Shown here: piece after piece, positions 8,264 to 17,737 of the stretch
How positions within the stretch are numbered: the stretch's first letter is position 1
How the letters are laid out: each line of letters starts with the position of its first letter
Origin: an uncultured Romboutsia sp.
GTDB taxonomy: Bacteria; Bacillota; Clostridia; Peptostreptococcales; Peptostreptococcaceae
DNA length: 46,191 bases
NCBI GenBank assembly: GCA_904418825.1
Contig: CAJFPU010000003.1
Span: forward strand, 1-46,191
Direction: 5' to 3'
The notes under the pieces: generated by a model
The model's input: the letters and a program-made list of their open reading frames with translations, nothing else
What the model was told of the DNA's origin: nothing
Databases searched by the model: none
Program-made: the position numbers and the translations under genes

Positions 8264-9310
8264 TTATTCTAAATTTAGTAATGTATCGTCATCTTCTTTA
8301 GCATTTTCTCTAGTTTCATCTAATTTATAGTAATGTCTTACTTTTTCGTCTATTTCCTTTATTAAATCTGGATTGTCCTGTAAGAATTTTTTAACATTTT
8401 CTCTACCTTGTCCAAGCTTAGTATCGTTATAACTATACCAAGCTCCTGACTTTTTAACTATGTCTATATCTGCTGCAATATCTAATAAATCACCAACTTT
8501 AGATATACCTTCTCCATACATTATATCAAATTCAGCTTGTTTAAATGGAGGTGCAACTTTATTCTTAACTACTTTAACTCTTGTTCTACTTCCTAATACT
8601 TTATCTCCTTGCTTTATAGTATCTATCTTTCTAACATCTAGTCTTACTGATGAATAAAACTTTAGAGCACGCCCTCCAGTTGTTGTCTCAGGGTTACCAA
8701 ACATTATACCAACTTTTTCTCTTAATTGATTTATAAATATTGCAACACAATTAGATTTTTTTATAGATCCTGTTAATTTTCTAAGTGCTTGAGACATAAG
8801 TCTAGCTTGTAAACCAACATGAGAATCTCCCATCTCTCCCTCTATCTCTGCTCTTGGAACAAGAGCTGCAACCGAGTCAACTACAATTATATCTATCGCT
8901 CCACTTCTTATAAGTGCTTCTGCTATTTCTAATGCTTGTTCTCCTGTATCCGGTTGAGATATTATTAAATTATCTATATCTACACCTAATGCTTTTGCAT
9001 ATACTGGATCAAGTGCATGTTCTGCATCTATAAATGCTGCTATTCCACCTTGCTTTTGAGCTTCTGCTACAGTATGAAGCGCAACTGTTGTTTTACCTGA
9101 AGATTCTGGACCATATACTTCTATTATTCTTCCTTTTGGAAGTCCACCTATACCAACTGCTATATCAAGACCTATTGATCCTGTTGATATTACATCTATC
9201 GCCATTGATGTAGCTTCTCCAAGTTTCATTACTGATCCTTTTCCAAACTCTTTCTCTATTTTACCTAGCGCTTGATTAAGTGCATTTAGTTTTTCTTGCT
9301 CTATACTCAT
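8264..9310 (-). CDS. recA: Recombinase RecA
   Basis: RecA forms filaments on single-stranded DNA, drives homologous recombination and triggers LexA self-cleavage. The 348-residue protein matches the family length. Walker A is GPESSGKTT (67-75), and the conserved VDSVAALVP and loop segment [20 protein letters not shown] are present; the tail is acidic ([10 protein letters not shown]). AAAGGA precedes the ATG. It forms its own transcription unit with a strong promoter and a LexA-type box. In Bacillus cinA lies between pgsA and recA; here that place is a gap of about 450 bp without a gene. Confidence 0.98.
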   Translation of the reverse strand: MSIEQEKLNALNQALGKIEKEFGKGSVMKLGEATSMAIDVISTGSIGLDIAVGIGGLPKGRIIEVYGPESSGKTTVALHTVAEAQKQGGIAAFIDAEHALDPVYAKALGVDIDNLIISQPDTGEQALEIAEALIRSGAIDIIVVDSVAALVPRAEIEGEMGDSHVGLQARLMSQALRKLTGSIKKSNCVAIFINQLREKVGIMFGNPETTTGGRALKFYSSVRLDVRKIDTIKQGDKVLGSRTRVKVVKNKVAPPFKQAEFDIMYGEGISKVGDLLDIAADIDIVKKSGAWYSYNDTKLGQGRENVKKFLQDNPDLIKEIDEKVRHYYKLDETRENAKEDDDTLLNLE

Positions 9311-9341
9311 CTATATCATTCCTTTCATTCCTATAACTATC

Positions 9342-9353
9342 AAACATTTGTTC
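9342..9353 (-). promoter_or_regulatory. LexA-type SOS box of recA
   Basis: GAACAAATGTTT on the minus strand matches the Gram-positive LexA operator GAAC-N4-GTTC with one mismatch in the last base. It lies about 15 nt downstream of the recA -10 box, near the expected transcription start, where a bound repressor would block initiation. Confidence 0.75.
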
Positions 9354-9367
9354 TATTTTATGTAATT

Positions 9368-9396
9368 ATTATATCCCATAAGACAAGCTCCGTCAA
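9368..9396 (-). promoter_or_regulatory. Promoter of recA
   Basis: Minus-strand TTGACG (9391-9396), a 17-nt spacer and TATAAT (9368-9373) form a near-consensus sigma-A promoter, about 60 nt upstream of the recA ATG and next to the LexA-type box. Confidence 0.85.
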
Positions 9397-9697
9397 TTAC
9401 AAAATTTGATTTATATTTGTTAATAATAACATATTATTATATACAGTTAAATTTAATAAAAGACAGTCTTCTTTTATAATAAATAAATATAATTTTTGTG
9501 TCTTTATAAGTTATAGTTTTAATATAAAATTAAAATTTATCTTTAGTAAGATTTTACCATATTTATTTTATTTATAAACGTTTATTTATATTTTTATACA
9601 AATTTAATAATAATTTTTATAATTTAAAACAATTTTTTATTCTAACCAAAATCAATAAAAAAATACCTATATAATAAAACTTTAATATTAAAAGTAT
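9397..9697. other. AT-rich gap between recA promoter and pgsA terminator
   Basis: About 300 bases of very AT-rich DNA occupy the place where cinA lies in Bacillus. I see no open frame with a Shine-Dalgarno, no strong hairpin and no remnant of a CinA sequence. Confidence 0.5.
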
Positions 9698-9753
9698 AAA
9701 GGAGCTATATCAAGAAATTAGCTTTAATAGCTAAACTTAATAATAGCTCCTTT
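9698..9753 (-). terminator. Two-tier terminator hairpin after pgsA
   Basis: Outer arms AAAGGAGCTAT (9698-9708) and ATAGCTCCTTT (9743-9753) pair perfectly. A second hairpin, TTAGC (9718-9722) with GCTAA (9730-9734), is nested inside. A U-rich tail follows on the minus strand, so it probably ends the ftsK-mnmH-rimO-pgsA unit. Confidence 0.7.
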
Positions 9754-9756
9754 TAA

Positions 9757-10299
9757 TTATTTATTTTCCATAAATAAGTTTTTGTTTTTGTATAAATATT
9801 CCCATCCAGAATATAAAGTAAGTAATGTAGCTATTAATATAGCTATATTTCCTATACATAATAATATGGTACTTTCAAATTGTTTCCCTAAAAGTAATAA
9901 TGGTATTGCTATCATTTGACTTATCGTCTTTAATTTTCCACCACCACTTGCTGCTATTACTTTTCCATCTGTAGCAGCTATAGCTCTTAATATACTTACT
10001 GTAAGCTCTCTTGCAACAATTATAATTACCATCCAACCAGGTACTAATGTTGCTTCTATCATACATATAAGCGCTGATATAACTAAAAGCTTGTCTGCTA
10101 ATGGATCCATGAATTTACCAAAATCAGTAATCAAGTTATACTTTCTAGCTATATGTCCATCCATAGCATCTGTTATAGATGCTAATATAAATATTACACA
10201 CGCTATTAAATATTTATATGGTATGTTAAATAACATAACAAGTATAAATACCGGTATTAAAAATATCCTAAATAAAGTTAGTTTATTAGGCAAGTTCAT
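9757..10299 (-). CDS. pgsA: CDP-diacylglycerol-glycerol-3-phosphate 3-phosphatidyltransferase
   Basis: PgsA is the membrane enzyme that makes phosphatidylglycerophosphate, the first committed step to phosphatidylglycerol and cardiolipin. The CDP-alcohol phosphotransferase signature DG-x2-AR-x8-G-x3-D-x3-D is intact in DAMDGHIARKYNLITDFG followed by KFMDPLADK, about residues 43-70. The 180-residue length and four or five hydrophobic segments are normal. The ATG lies inside the last 14 bases of rimO, so the two are translationally coupled. The unit ends in the two-tier terminator. Confidence 0.95.
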   Translation of the reverse strand: MNLPNKLTLFRIFLIPVFILVMLFNIPYKYLIACVIFILASITDAMDGHIARKYNLITDFGKFMDPLADKLLVISALICMIEATLVPGWMVIIIVARELTVSILRAIAATDGKVIAASGGGKLKTISQMIAIPLLLLGKQFESTILLCIGNIAILIATLLTLYSGWEYLYKNKNLFMENK

Positions 10300-11620
10300 T
10301 AATTATATCCCCCATTAAATCGTATTCTAATGCACTAGTTATTTTTACATTTACGAAGTCACCTATGTTTAACTTTTTATCAGATTTAACATATACTATA
10401 CTGTCTATTTCTTCTGCATCACCTTGTGTTCTACCTATATATACTTTGTCTTCTATTTGTTCTTCTACTAACACTTCGTATATATTTCCTACTTTAGCAG
10501 CATTTAATTCTTCTGATATACTTTGTTGAACTAACATTAAAGCATCTTTTCTTTCATTTTTAACTTCTTCTTCTAAGTGATTTGGAAGTTTGTCAGCTGC
10601 TGTATCCTCTTCTCTTGAATAAGAGAATGCTCCAAGTCTATCAAACTTAGCTACTTTAACAAATTCTACCAACTCATTAAAGTCTTCTTCTGTTTCACCT
10701 GGGAATCCTACTATTATAGTAGTTCTTAATGTAGCATCAGGTATATGCTTTCTTATCATATTTATTTTTTCTAATATATTTTCTTTTGTTGTATGTCTAT
10801 TCATTAACTTTAATATTTTATTACTTGCATGTTGTATTGGCATATCGAAGTAGTTACATATATTATCATATTTTTTAATAACTTTAACTAATTCTTCTGT
10901 TATTGATTCTGGATATGAGTACATTATTCTTATCCACTTTATACCTTCTATTTTTGCAAGTTCTTCTAATAATTCAGGAAGCATTTCTTTTCCATATAAA
11001 TCGCATCCATATTTTGTTGTATCTTGTGCTATAACAACTAATTCTTTAACTCCATTAGCTGCTAATTCTTTTGCTTCTGATATTATATCGTCCATTTTTC
11101 TACTTCTGTATTTACCTCTTAATTTAGGTATTATACAGTAAGTACAATGATTGTCACAACCTTCTCCTATTTTTAAGTAAGCCATATAATCCGGAGTAGA
11201 TATATATCTTGGTAAATCTTCATTATAGGCAAATTCTATATCATTTAAACTTACTATATGATTTTCTTTTTCAAGATTAGCTATTATTTCATCTATTTGT
11301 TGATAGCTTCCTGTTCCTACTATTGCATCTATTTCTGGTATTTCTGTTTTTAATTCATCTGAATATCTTTGTGCTAAACAACCTGTAACTATAAGTAATT
11401 TTAAATTTCCTGTTTCTTTTAACTGTGCTAATTCTAGTATCGTTTGTATAGATTCTTGTTTTGCAGATTCTATAAATCCACAAGTATTTACTAATATTAT
11501 ATCTGCTTCTTCAAAATCTCCAACTAATTTATACCCTTTTTTATTAAGTATTCCCATCATTATTTCTGCGTCTACTAAATTTTTAGAACATCCTAATGAT
11601 TCTAATGCAATTTTTAACAT
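10286..11620 (-). CDS. rimO: Ribosomal protein S12 methylthiotransferase
   Basis: RimO is a radical-SAM enzyme that adds a methylthio group to the conserved aspartate of ribosomal protein S12. The N-terminal cluster cysteines are Cys11 (LGCSKN), Cys47 (NTCGF) and Cys81 (TGCLAQR). The radical-SAM motif is CDNHCTYC in the middle of the protein, followed by the family segment IIPKLRGKYRSR. A TRAM domain closes the C-terminus. The 444-residue length is normal for RimO, and LESLGCSKNLVDAE favours RimO over MiaB. It overlaps mnmH by 7 bases and pgsA by 14, so this is a tight operon. Confidence 0.96.
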   Translation of the reverse strand: MLKIALESLGCSKNLVDAEIMMGILNKKGYKLVGDFEEADIILVNTCGFIESAKQESIQTILELAQLKETGNLKLLIVTGCLAQRYSDELKTEIPEIDAIVGTGSYQQIDEIIANLEKENHIVSLNDIEFAYNEDLPRYISTPDYMAYLKIGEGCDNHCTYCIIPKLRGKYRSRKMDDIISEAKELAANGVKELVVIAQDTTKYGCDLYGKEMLPELLEELAKIEGIKWIRIMYSYPESITEELVKVIKKYDNICNYFDMPIQHASNKILKLMNRHTTKENILEKINMIRKHIPDATLRTTIIVGFPGETEEDFNELVEFVKVAKFDRLGAFSYSREEDTAADKLPNHLEEEVKNERKDALMLVQQSISEELNAAKVGNIYEVLVEEQIEDKVYIGRTQGDAEEIDSIVYVKSDKKLNIGDFVNVKITSALEYDLMGDIINELA

Positions 11621-12672
11621 TTTATTGCTCCTTCCATTGCTGATTGATGAAATTTTATAACTTCTTCTACTGCGTTGTCAATATCATCAAAGTTTATAAC
11701 CTGATTATATTTATATTTATTAACCGAATGCATATATAATGGATCATAATACTCTACTAAGTATTTTTCTACTAATTCTTCATATTTTCCTTCTTCTAAT
11801 AAATTAATATATTCATCAACCTTATTATGACCTAATCTTTTTCTAAACTTATTTATACATTCTTTTAATATATTTATATTATTTTCATCTTTATCGTATA
11901 CATAATCTCTGCAAAGTCTTTTTACTCTATTTTTCAAACTACACTCAAGAAGTATATGATATCCATCTCTAACTATAGCATCATAAATGTTATTTGGTAT
12001 TAATACATGTCCTACTCTTTTGCTTTCACTTTCTATAAATATATAATCACTTTTTGAGAAAAATATTTTTTCAAATATTTTTGATTCAAAATTTTTCTGA
12101 GTTGGTGGTTTTTTATCATGTGTTATAAAACCAAACGTAGATCCACTATTTTTAGCAATTCCTTCTAAATCTATATTATCTACTTGTTTTTCTTGTAATA
12201 TATTTAATAGATCAGTTTTACCAACGCCTGTTAGACCATGAACTACTATAAAATTTTTAGTATCCATGATTCTATCTAAATAATCTATTACATAATTTCT
12301 ATATGATTTATATCCGCCTTCTAGCTTGTATATACTCATCCCTAATGAGTCAAATAAGCTACATACAGATCCACTTCTCATTCCACCTCTAGCACAATAT
12401 ATTACTACATTATCATATTTACTTGCAAGACTTGTTACTTGTATATACATATCTTTTAACTTATAGCCTACAAAATCAAATCCCTTTTGTATAGCTTCAT
12501 TTTTACCTTTCATTTTATATATTGTGCCAACTTCACAATGTTCATGGTCTTTAAATAAAGGCATATTAAATGCATCTAATATATGATCTTCTTTGTACTC
12601 AGATTCAGTTCTGACATCTATGAATATACAGTTTTTTAATTTTAATGCATCTTCTATATTTATTGTTTTCAA
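11614..12672 (-). CDS. mnmH: tRNA 2-selenouridine synthase
   Basis: MnmH (SelU/YbbB) replaces the sulfur of 2-thiouridine at the wobble base of Lys, Glu and Gln tRNAs with selenium, using selenophosphate. The N-terminal rhodanese domain has the active Cys93 in IYCARGGMRSGS. The C-terminal P-loop domain has GLTGVGKT (146-153). The 352-residue length is typical. The start is TTG at 12670-12672 with AAGGTG about 8 nt upstream, only 3 nt after the ftsK stop. The gene implies that the cell also makes selenophosphate (SelD), which is not in this window. Its position between ftsK and rimO looks unusual compared with Bacillus. Confidence 0.93.
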   Translation of the reverse strand: MKTINIEDALKLKNCIFIDVRTESEYKEDHILDAFNMPLFKDHEHCEVGTIYKMKGKNEAIQKGFDFVGYKLKDMYIQVTSLASKYDNVVIYCARGGMRSGSVCSLFDSLGMSIYKLEGGYKSYRNYVIDYLDRIMDTKNFIVVHGLTGVGKTDLLNILQEKQVDNIDLEGIAKNSGSTFGFITHDKKPPTQKNFESKIFEKIFFSKSDYIFIESESKRVGHVLIPNNIYDAIVRDGYHILLECSLKNRVKRLCRDYVYDKDENNINILKECINKFRKRLGHNKVDEYINLLEEGKYEELVEKYLVEYYDPLYMHSVNKYKYNQVINFDDIDNAVEEVIKFHQSAMEGAIKC

Positions 12673-12675
12673 ATT

Positions 12676-15078
12676 TTATTCACCTTCTAAATTTTGTAAA
12701 TCTTGTTTGCTCATTAATACTTTTCTTGGTTTACTTCCTTCACTAGGGCCTACTATACCTCTTTCTTCCATAGAATCTATAAGTCTTGCAGCTCTATTAA
12801 ATCCAATTTTAAACTTTCTTTGAAGCATAGATGCAGAACCTTGACCGCTTTCTACAACAAATTCAATAGCTTCACTTAAAAGGTCATCTTCATCACTTGA
12901 CTTTTCTATGTTAACCTTAGATATGGTATCCATTATATTTTCTTCATATTTTACTTCTTCTTTAACTTGTGATTTAACAAAGTCTATGACATTTTGCGAT
13001 TCATTTTCTGATATAAATGCACCTTGAAGTCTAACTGGCTTTGATGCACCTAATGGATAAAATAGCATATCTCCTTTTCCAAGTAGTTTTTCAGCTCCAC
13101 CCATATCAAGTATTGTTCTAGAGTCTGTTTGTGATGAAACAGCAAATGCAATTCTTGAAGGTATGTTAGCTTTTATAACACCTGTTATAACATCTACTGA
13201 TGGTCTTTGAGTTGCTACTATTAAGTGCATACCTGCTGCTCTTGCCATTTGAGCTAATCTACATATATAATCTTCTACATCATTAGCACTAGCCATCATA
13301 AGGTCAGCAAGTTCGTCTATTATTATAACTATCTTTGGAAGTTTTTCTTCACATTTTTCGTTATAACTTGTAATATCTTTTACTCCATTTTCAGCAAACA
13401 TTTTATACCTTTTATTCATTTCTACAACTGCCCAATTAAGTGCATTAGCAGCTTTTTTAGGATCAGTTACAACTGGTATTAATAAGTGAGGTATTCCATT
13501 GTAATTTGCAAGTTCAACAACTTTTGGATCTATTAAAAGTAATTTAACTTCATCTGGTCTTGCTTTATACAATATACTACTTATTAATGTATTTACGCAA
13601 ACACTCTTACCAGAACCTGTTGATCCTGCTATAAGTAAATGTGGCATTTTTCCTATATCACCGATTACCGGCTTTCCACTTATATCTTTTCCAAGAGCCA
13701 TAGCAAGTGGAGAATCAAACTTTTTAAATTCTTCACTTTCAAATACCTCTCTAAGCCCTACCATTAAAGGAGTTTCATTTGGAACTTCTATACCTATAGC
13801 ACTTTTACCTGGTATAGGAGCTTCCATCCTTATGCTTCTAGCGGCTAAACTTAACGCTATATCATCTGTTAAGTTTACTATTTTACTTACTTTAACTCCT
13901 GGACTTGGTTGTATTTCATATCGTGTTATAGTAGGACCAACTGTAACTTGATTAACTTTAGCTTCAACTCCAAAGTCTGCTAAAGTTTTTTCTAGTAAAG
14001 AAGCATTTTTTAACACTTTCTTTTTACTATTATCATCAGCCTTTTTATCTATCTTATTTAATAAATTTACACTCGGTATTTTATAATTATCGTAATTAGC
14101 TTCTTGTTTTATACTTATTGTTTGAGTTTTATCATTATCATAAGTCTTAGATGTCTTTATTGGTTGTTCTTTAACATCTTCATATACATCATTATCTATA
14201 TTTTGTTTATTTGTATTTTGAAGCTCTTTTAATACATCTAGTTCTGATGACATACTTTGAGTACCTTCTAATATCTCTAAATAATCATCTTCTGCCTTAT
14301 TAAATCCTACAATTTTTATAGTTTTATCTTCTATTTCATCATATTCATCTTCTATAACTTCTTCTTTGTTTTTATCTTTTTTCTTATCCTTTTTAAATAA
14401 ACCTTCTTTTTTGACCATAGTTTCTTCATCGACTTCATCTGTAACCATTTCTATTACAGATTTCTTCATATTAGCCATTCGCTCTTTCATAGTTAAATCA
14501 CTATTTTTTATTCCATTTGATTTAGCTTTTATATTTGATATTAAATCTTTTATAGATATTTTAAACACAAACATAATACCAGCTATAAGTGCAAATATGC
14601 TTATTAGCCATGCCCCAGTTATTCCAAATGCTTGTTTTATATAATAGGTCATAGTTGTTGCAATTAAACCACTTCCACTACCATCAACTCCCATTTGAAT
14701 CACCGATTTAAACATTTCACTACTTAATGGACTTTCAACCGGAAGAGATTTAGCATTTAATAAACCATAGAATACAAATATAAATATTATTGTTAAATAA
14801 TACATTTTCGTATTTTTAATTCTATATATATATTCGTTTCCATCAAAGAAACCAAGTATGCCCGTAGTAACTATTATAAATGGTATAAAAATAGACAGAC
14901 CTCCAAATAATCCTTTAAAAATAGTCTGCATCATGCTTCCTACAAATCCCATTGAATTTGAATTTAAGCTATACAATAAAAATATACCTGTAAATATAGT
15001 AACTAAATTATGATATTCAGTATTAAATTCTAAATTTTGATTTTTTTTCTTACTTTTAGTATTTTTTTTCTTGGCCAC
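12676..15078 (-). CDS. ftsK: DNA translocase FtsK/SpoIIIE
   Basis: This protein pumps chromosomal DNA through the closing division or sporulation septum. Visible in order are several membrane segments (about 25-175), a charged linker (about 185-340), a motor with Walker A AGSTGSGKS and Walker B IVIIIDELADLM, and a C-terminal winged-helix gamma domain (SMLQRKFKIGFNRAARL) that reads KOPS/SRS-type sequences. The frame is open to GTG at 15087, but that codon is part of the Shine-Dalgarno AGAGGTGA. GTG at 15076-15078 (MAKKKNTK, 800 residues) is the better start. The family cannot be split into FtsK or SpoIIIE by sequence alone. It heads the mnmH-rimO-pgsA operon. Confidence 0.95.
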   Translation of the reverse strand: MAKKKNTKSKKKNQNLEFNTEYHNLVTIFTGIFLLYSLNSNSMGFVGSMMQTIFKGLFGGLSIFIPFIIVTTGILGFFDGNEYIYRIKNTKMYYLTIIFIFVFYGLLNAKSLPVESPLSSEMFKSVIQMGVDGSGSGLIATTMTYYIKQAFGITGAWLISIFALIAGIMFVFKISIKDLISNIKAKSNGIKNSDLTMKERMANMKKSVIEMVTDEVDEETMVKKEGLFKKDKKKDKNKEEVIEDEYDEIEDKTIKIVGFNKAEDDYLEILEGTQSMSSELDVLKELQNTNKQNIDNDVYEDVKEQPIKTSKTYDNDKTQTISIKQEANYDNYKIPSVNLLNKIDKKADDNSKKKVLKNASLLEKTLADFGVEAKVNQVTVGPTITRYEIQPSPGVKVSKIVNLTDDIALSLAARSIRMEAPIPGKSAIGIEVPNETPLMVGLREVFESEEFKKFDSPLAMALGKDISGKPVIGDIGKMPHLLIAGSTGSGKSVCVNTLISSILYKARPDEVKLLLIDPKVVELANYNGIPHLLIPVVTDPKKAANALNWAVVEMNKRYKMFAENGVKDITSYNEKCEEKLPKIVIIIDELADLMMASANDVEDYICRLAQMARAAGMHLIVATQRPSVDVITGVIKANIPSRIAFAVSSQTDSRTILDMGGAEKLLGKGDMLFYPLGASKPVRLQGAFISENESQNVIDFVKSQVKEEVKYEENIMDTISKVNIEKSSDEDDLLSEAIEFVVESGQGSASMLQRKFKIGFNRAARLIDSMEERGIVGPSEGSKPRKVLMSKQDLQNLEGE

Positions 15079-15137
15079 CAATCTCACCTCTTTTATTCTT
15101 ATGATTTAATAAATATATTATATCCTAATCATAGCAA

Positions 15138-15167
15138 AAAGTGTTAATGCATAAACACTAACACTTT
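15138..15167 (-). terminator. Probable terminator after tepA
   Basis: AAAGTGTTA (15138-15146) and TAACACTTT (15159-15167) pair perfectly around a 12-base loop. The U run past the stem on the minus strand is short, so it may be weak. Confidence 0.5.
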
Positions 15168-15214
15168 AACTATATTTCTTAATTATATCATAAATTCTGT
15201 ATATTAAACAAATC

Positions 15215-15988
15215 TTATTTATTAACATCTTCTTTTATAAGCTCTTTTAGCTTATTCATAGCTTCTTTTAAGCCTCCAACTTCATTTATAAGACCACATT
15301 CTACAGCTTCTTTTCCTATTAATACACTACCTACATCACTTACTAAATCTTCTTTTGAGTGCATTATTTTTTCAAGTGCTTCTCTTTCTATATTAGATGT
15401 TCTTATAATAAATTGTACTATTCGTTCTTGCATCTTTTTAAAATATTCAAAAGTTTCGTTAACACCTATAACAAGTCCATTAGTTCTTATAGGATGTACT
15501 ACCATAGTACCAGTTGGTGCTATAAATGAGTAATCTCCTGCAGTAGCAAGTGGTACACCAATACTATGACTTCCGCCTAAAACTAAAGTTACAACTTTTT
15601 TCGATATACTATTTATAAGCTCTGCCATAGCAAGACCTGCTTCAACATCTCCACCTACAGTATTAAGTATTATAAGAACTCCTTTTATATCTTCATTTTC
15701 TTCTATTGAATATAACATTGGTATTATATGTTCATATTTAGTCGATTTTTTTTGAGGATTACCTACATAATGTCCTTCTATCTCTCCTATTATAGTTATA
15801 CATTGTATATCTTTTTTAGCTTGTTGAGGCATATTGGGTACACCCATTTGCTTTATATTGTCTATTTCTTCATTTTTGATATCTTTATTTTCATTACCTA
15901 AGTCTTCATTTTTTAAGTTAATTTTACTTTTATTTTTTGAATATGATATGTAACTATTAGAATTTATATTATCTTCATAGTATCTCAT
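15215..15988 (-). CDS. tepA: ClpP-like serine protease, TepA family
   Basis: This protein has a ClpP/crotonase-type fold. The likely nucleophile is Ser in GGSHSIGVPLA, and the likely base is His in MVVHPIRTNG; the oxyanion-loop segment NTVGGDVEAGLAMAE is also present. It matches B. subtilis TepA (YmfB), a ClpP-like protein linked to protein translocation and lying beside spoIIIE as here. The first 65 residues are polar and low in complexity, with no signal peptide. The length of 257 fits. The start is ATG with AGAGGTG upstream. It is a single-gene unit between ymxH and ftsK. Its true substrate is not known from sequence. Confidence 0.88.
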   Translation of the reverse strand: MRYYEDNINSNSYISYSKNKSKINLKNEDLGNENKDIKNEEIDNIKQMGVPNMPQQAKKDIQCITIIGEIEGHYVGNPQKKSTKYEHIIPMLYSIEENEDIKGVLIILNTVGGDVEAGLAMAELINSISKKVVTLVLGGSHSIGVPLATAGDYSFIAPTGTMVVHPIRTNGLVIGVNETFEYFKKMQERIVQFIIRTSNIEREALEKIMHSKEDLVSDVGSVLIGKEAVECGLINEVGGLKEAMNKLKELIKEDVNK

Positions 15989-16044
15989 AAATAAACACCT
16001 CTCAATATATACTTTTTAGTTAGTTTTACCAAGTAATAAAAAAA

Positions 16045-16090
16045 AATTCACTTAGAAGGTTTCTATAAATTAAACCTCTCTAAATGAATT
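16045..16090 (-). terminator. Terminator after ymxH
   Basis: Long arms, 16045-16062 and 16072-16090, pair with only two or three irregularities, and the minus strand carries eight U residues past the stem. It ends the ylxY-mlpA-ymxH unit. Confidence 0.88.
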
Positions 16091-16115
16091 AAAAAAAATC
16101 TACTTAATATATATC

Positions 16116-16361
16116 TTAATAAATGCCATCATATTCTATTATTATCATATCATTTCCTATTTTTCTAATACTTCTCCAAGGTACTTCTAAAACTGATTTA
16201 TCTTTTTTAACTCCAAAAAATCCTCTTTCTCTAGGTATTAAAAGTGCTAATATATCCCCACTTACTTCATCTAGTATAAGGTCGCATTCGCCAACTACAC
16301 CTAATCTTTCACCTGTTACAAGATTTACTATTTCCTTTCCCGCTATCTCAGATAAGTTCAT
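16116..16361 (-). CDS. ymxH: YlmC/YmxH family PRC-barrel sporulation protein
   Basis: The 81-residue protein has a PRC-barrel-type fold with the family pattern LSEIAGKEIVNLVTGERLG, DLILDEVSGDILALLIP and VPWRSIRKIGNDMIIIE. Family members are widespread in spore formers and several are expressed in sporulation, but no biochemical role is settled. AAGGTGGGGGAT precedes the ATG. It follows mlpA by 19 bases, the same order (ylxY-mlpA-ymxH) as in B. subtilis, so the three are likely co-transcribed. Confidence 0.88.
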   Translation of the reverse strand: MNLSEIAGKEIVNLVTGERLGVVGECDLILDEVSGDILALLIPRERGFFGVKKDKSVLEVPWRSIRKIGNDMIIIEYDGIY

Positions 16362-16380
16362 GTTTATCCCCCACCTTATT

Positions 16381-17622
16381 TTATAATTTAATTTCTTCTA
16401 CATTTCTTCCTACTATACATACACCCAATTTATCTAAATTAAAAATTTTATCTATAACGATTTTTACAATTTCGCTATCTACATTATCTATTGATTTTAA
16501 TATATCATCTGTAGACTCTACTTTATTATTTAAAAGTAAAGATCTTCCTATAGACATCATTCTACTACTTGTACTTTCAAGGCCTAATATATAACTACCC
16601 TTTAATTGTTCTTTACTTTCTTTTATTTCAATATCTGTTAAATAGTGTTTTTTCATAGTCTTTATTTCTTCTATAATTGACTCATATACTTCTTTTAAAT
16701 GATCATTGCTCATACTAGCAAATATGCCTAATTCACCACATTTTCTATATAAACTTTGAGAAGAATATATAGAATATACTAATCCTTTTTCTTCTCTTAT
16801 TTTTTGAAATAACCTCGAACTTATACTTCCCCCAAGCACTGTATTTATAACAGCTAAAGCATATACTTCTTCATCATTTTCAAGAGGAACCGCTTCTAAA
16901 CTAAGAGCCAAATTAACTTGTTCTGTATCTTTATTTTTACTTAAAAAACAACTTTTAAATTCTGCTTTTTTAATATCTATATCAACATCCCTTTTCTTCC
17001 AATTTTTAAATTTTTCTTCTATCTTATTTATTATTTCATTGAAATTAAAATTACCTGATATAGATATTACAGAATTATTTGGAACATAATATTTATTAAA
17101 GTACTCTAATAGTTTTTCTCTATTTAATCTTTTTAATGATTCTTCAGTTCCAATTATATTCATACCTAAAGCATCATCTTTGTATATATTTTCTGTTAAT
17201 AAATCATAAGCCAAATCTTCTGGGGAATCTTCATACATTTTTAATTCTTCAATTATTACTGACCTCTCTTTGTCTAAATCTTCTTTATCAAATTTAGAAT
17301 TTAATATCATATCACTAAGTACATCTATTCCTATACCTATATGAGAATTTAATAGCTTTACATAATAACATGTACACTCCTTGCTCGTAAAAGCATTTAT
17401 TTGACCACCTAAATTATCTATTTCACTAGCTATTTGCTTAGATGTTCTATTTTTTGTTCCTTTAAATAGCATATGCTCTATAAAATGTGATACTCCACTT
17501 ATTTCTTCATCTTCTATTCTAGAACCTGCATTTATCCATACTCCTAAAGAGATAGACTTTACATATGGTATTTCTTCACCTATTATAGTTAGTCCATTTT
17601 CTAATACATGTTTTTTATACAT
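16381..17622 (-). CDS. mlpA: M16 family zinc protease (MlpA/YmxG)
   Basis: This is a pitrilysin/processing-peptidase-type protease. The inverted zinc motif HxxEH is SHFIEHMLFKGT near residues 46-50, and the third ligand Glu is in EELKMYEDSPEDL. The C-terminal half is the paired M16 domain (GGSISSRLFQKIREEKGLVYS). Its 413 residues match Bacillus MlpA. GGAGGAG stands before the ATG. It belongs to the ylxY-mlpA-ymxH cluster next to pnp, as in Bacillus. The substrate is unknown; it acts in the cytoplasm, since no signal peptide is seen. Confidence 0.93.
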   Translation of the reverse strand: MYKKHVLENGLTIIGEEIPYVKSISLGVWINAGSRIEDEEISGVSHFIEHMLFKGTKNRTSKQIASEIDNLGGQINAFTSKECTCYYVKLLNSHIGIGIDVLSDMILNSKFDKEDLDKERSVIIEELKMYEDSPEDLAYDLLTENIYKDDALGMNIIGTEESLKRLNREKLLEYFNKYYVPNNSVISISGNFNFNEIINKIEEKFKNWKKRDVDIDIKKAEFKSCFLSKNKDTEQVNLALSLEAVPLENDEEVYALAVINTVLGGSISSRLFQKIREEKGLVYSIYSSQSLYRKCGELGIFASMSNDHLKEVYESIIEEIKTMKKHYLTDIEIKESKEQLKGSYILGLESTSSRMMSIGRSLLLNNKVESTDDILKSIDNVDSEIVKIVIDKIFNLDKLGVCIVGRNVEEIKL

Positions 17623-17737
17623 AACTTCTCCTCCAAGTTTATTGCATTTATTGTGTATATTAAGTTCATTAAATCAAATTATCTTTTTATTACATGTATT
17701 AAATTATAATTTAGTATATTAAGTTAATCAACTTTAT

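Noticed and set aside
8243-8298. Plus-strand AGGAGGTG followed by a short open frame of about 16 codons
   Set aside because: It runs into the 3' end of recA on the opposite strand, has no clear product, and is easily explained by chance.
16004-16032. TTGGTA-17-TATATT on the minus strand before tepA
   Set aside because: The expected start site would fall inside or after the Shine-Dalgarno of tepA, so the transcript would lack a ribosome binding site.
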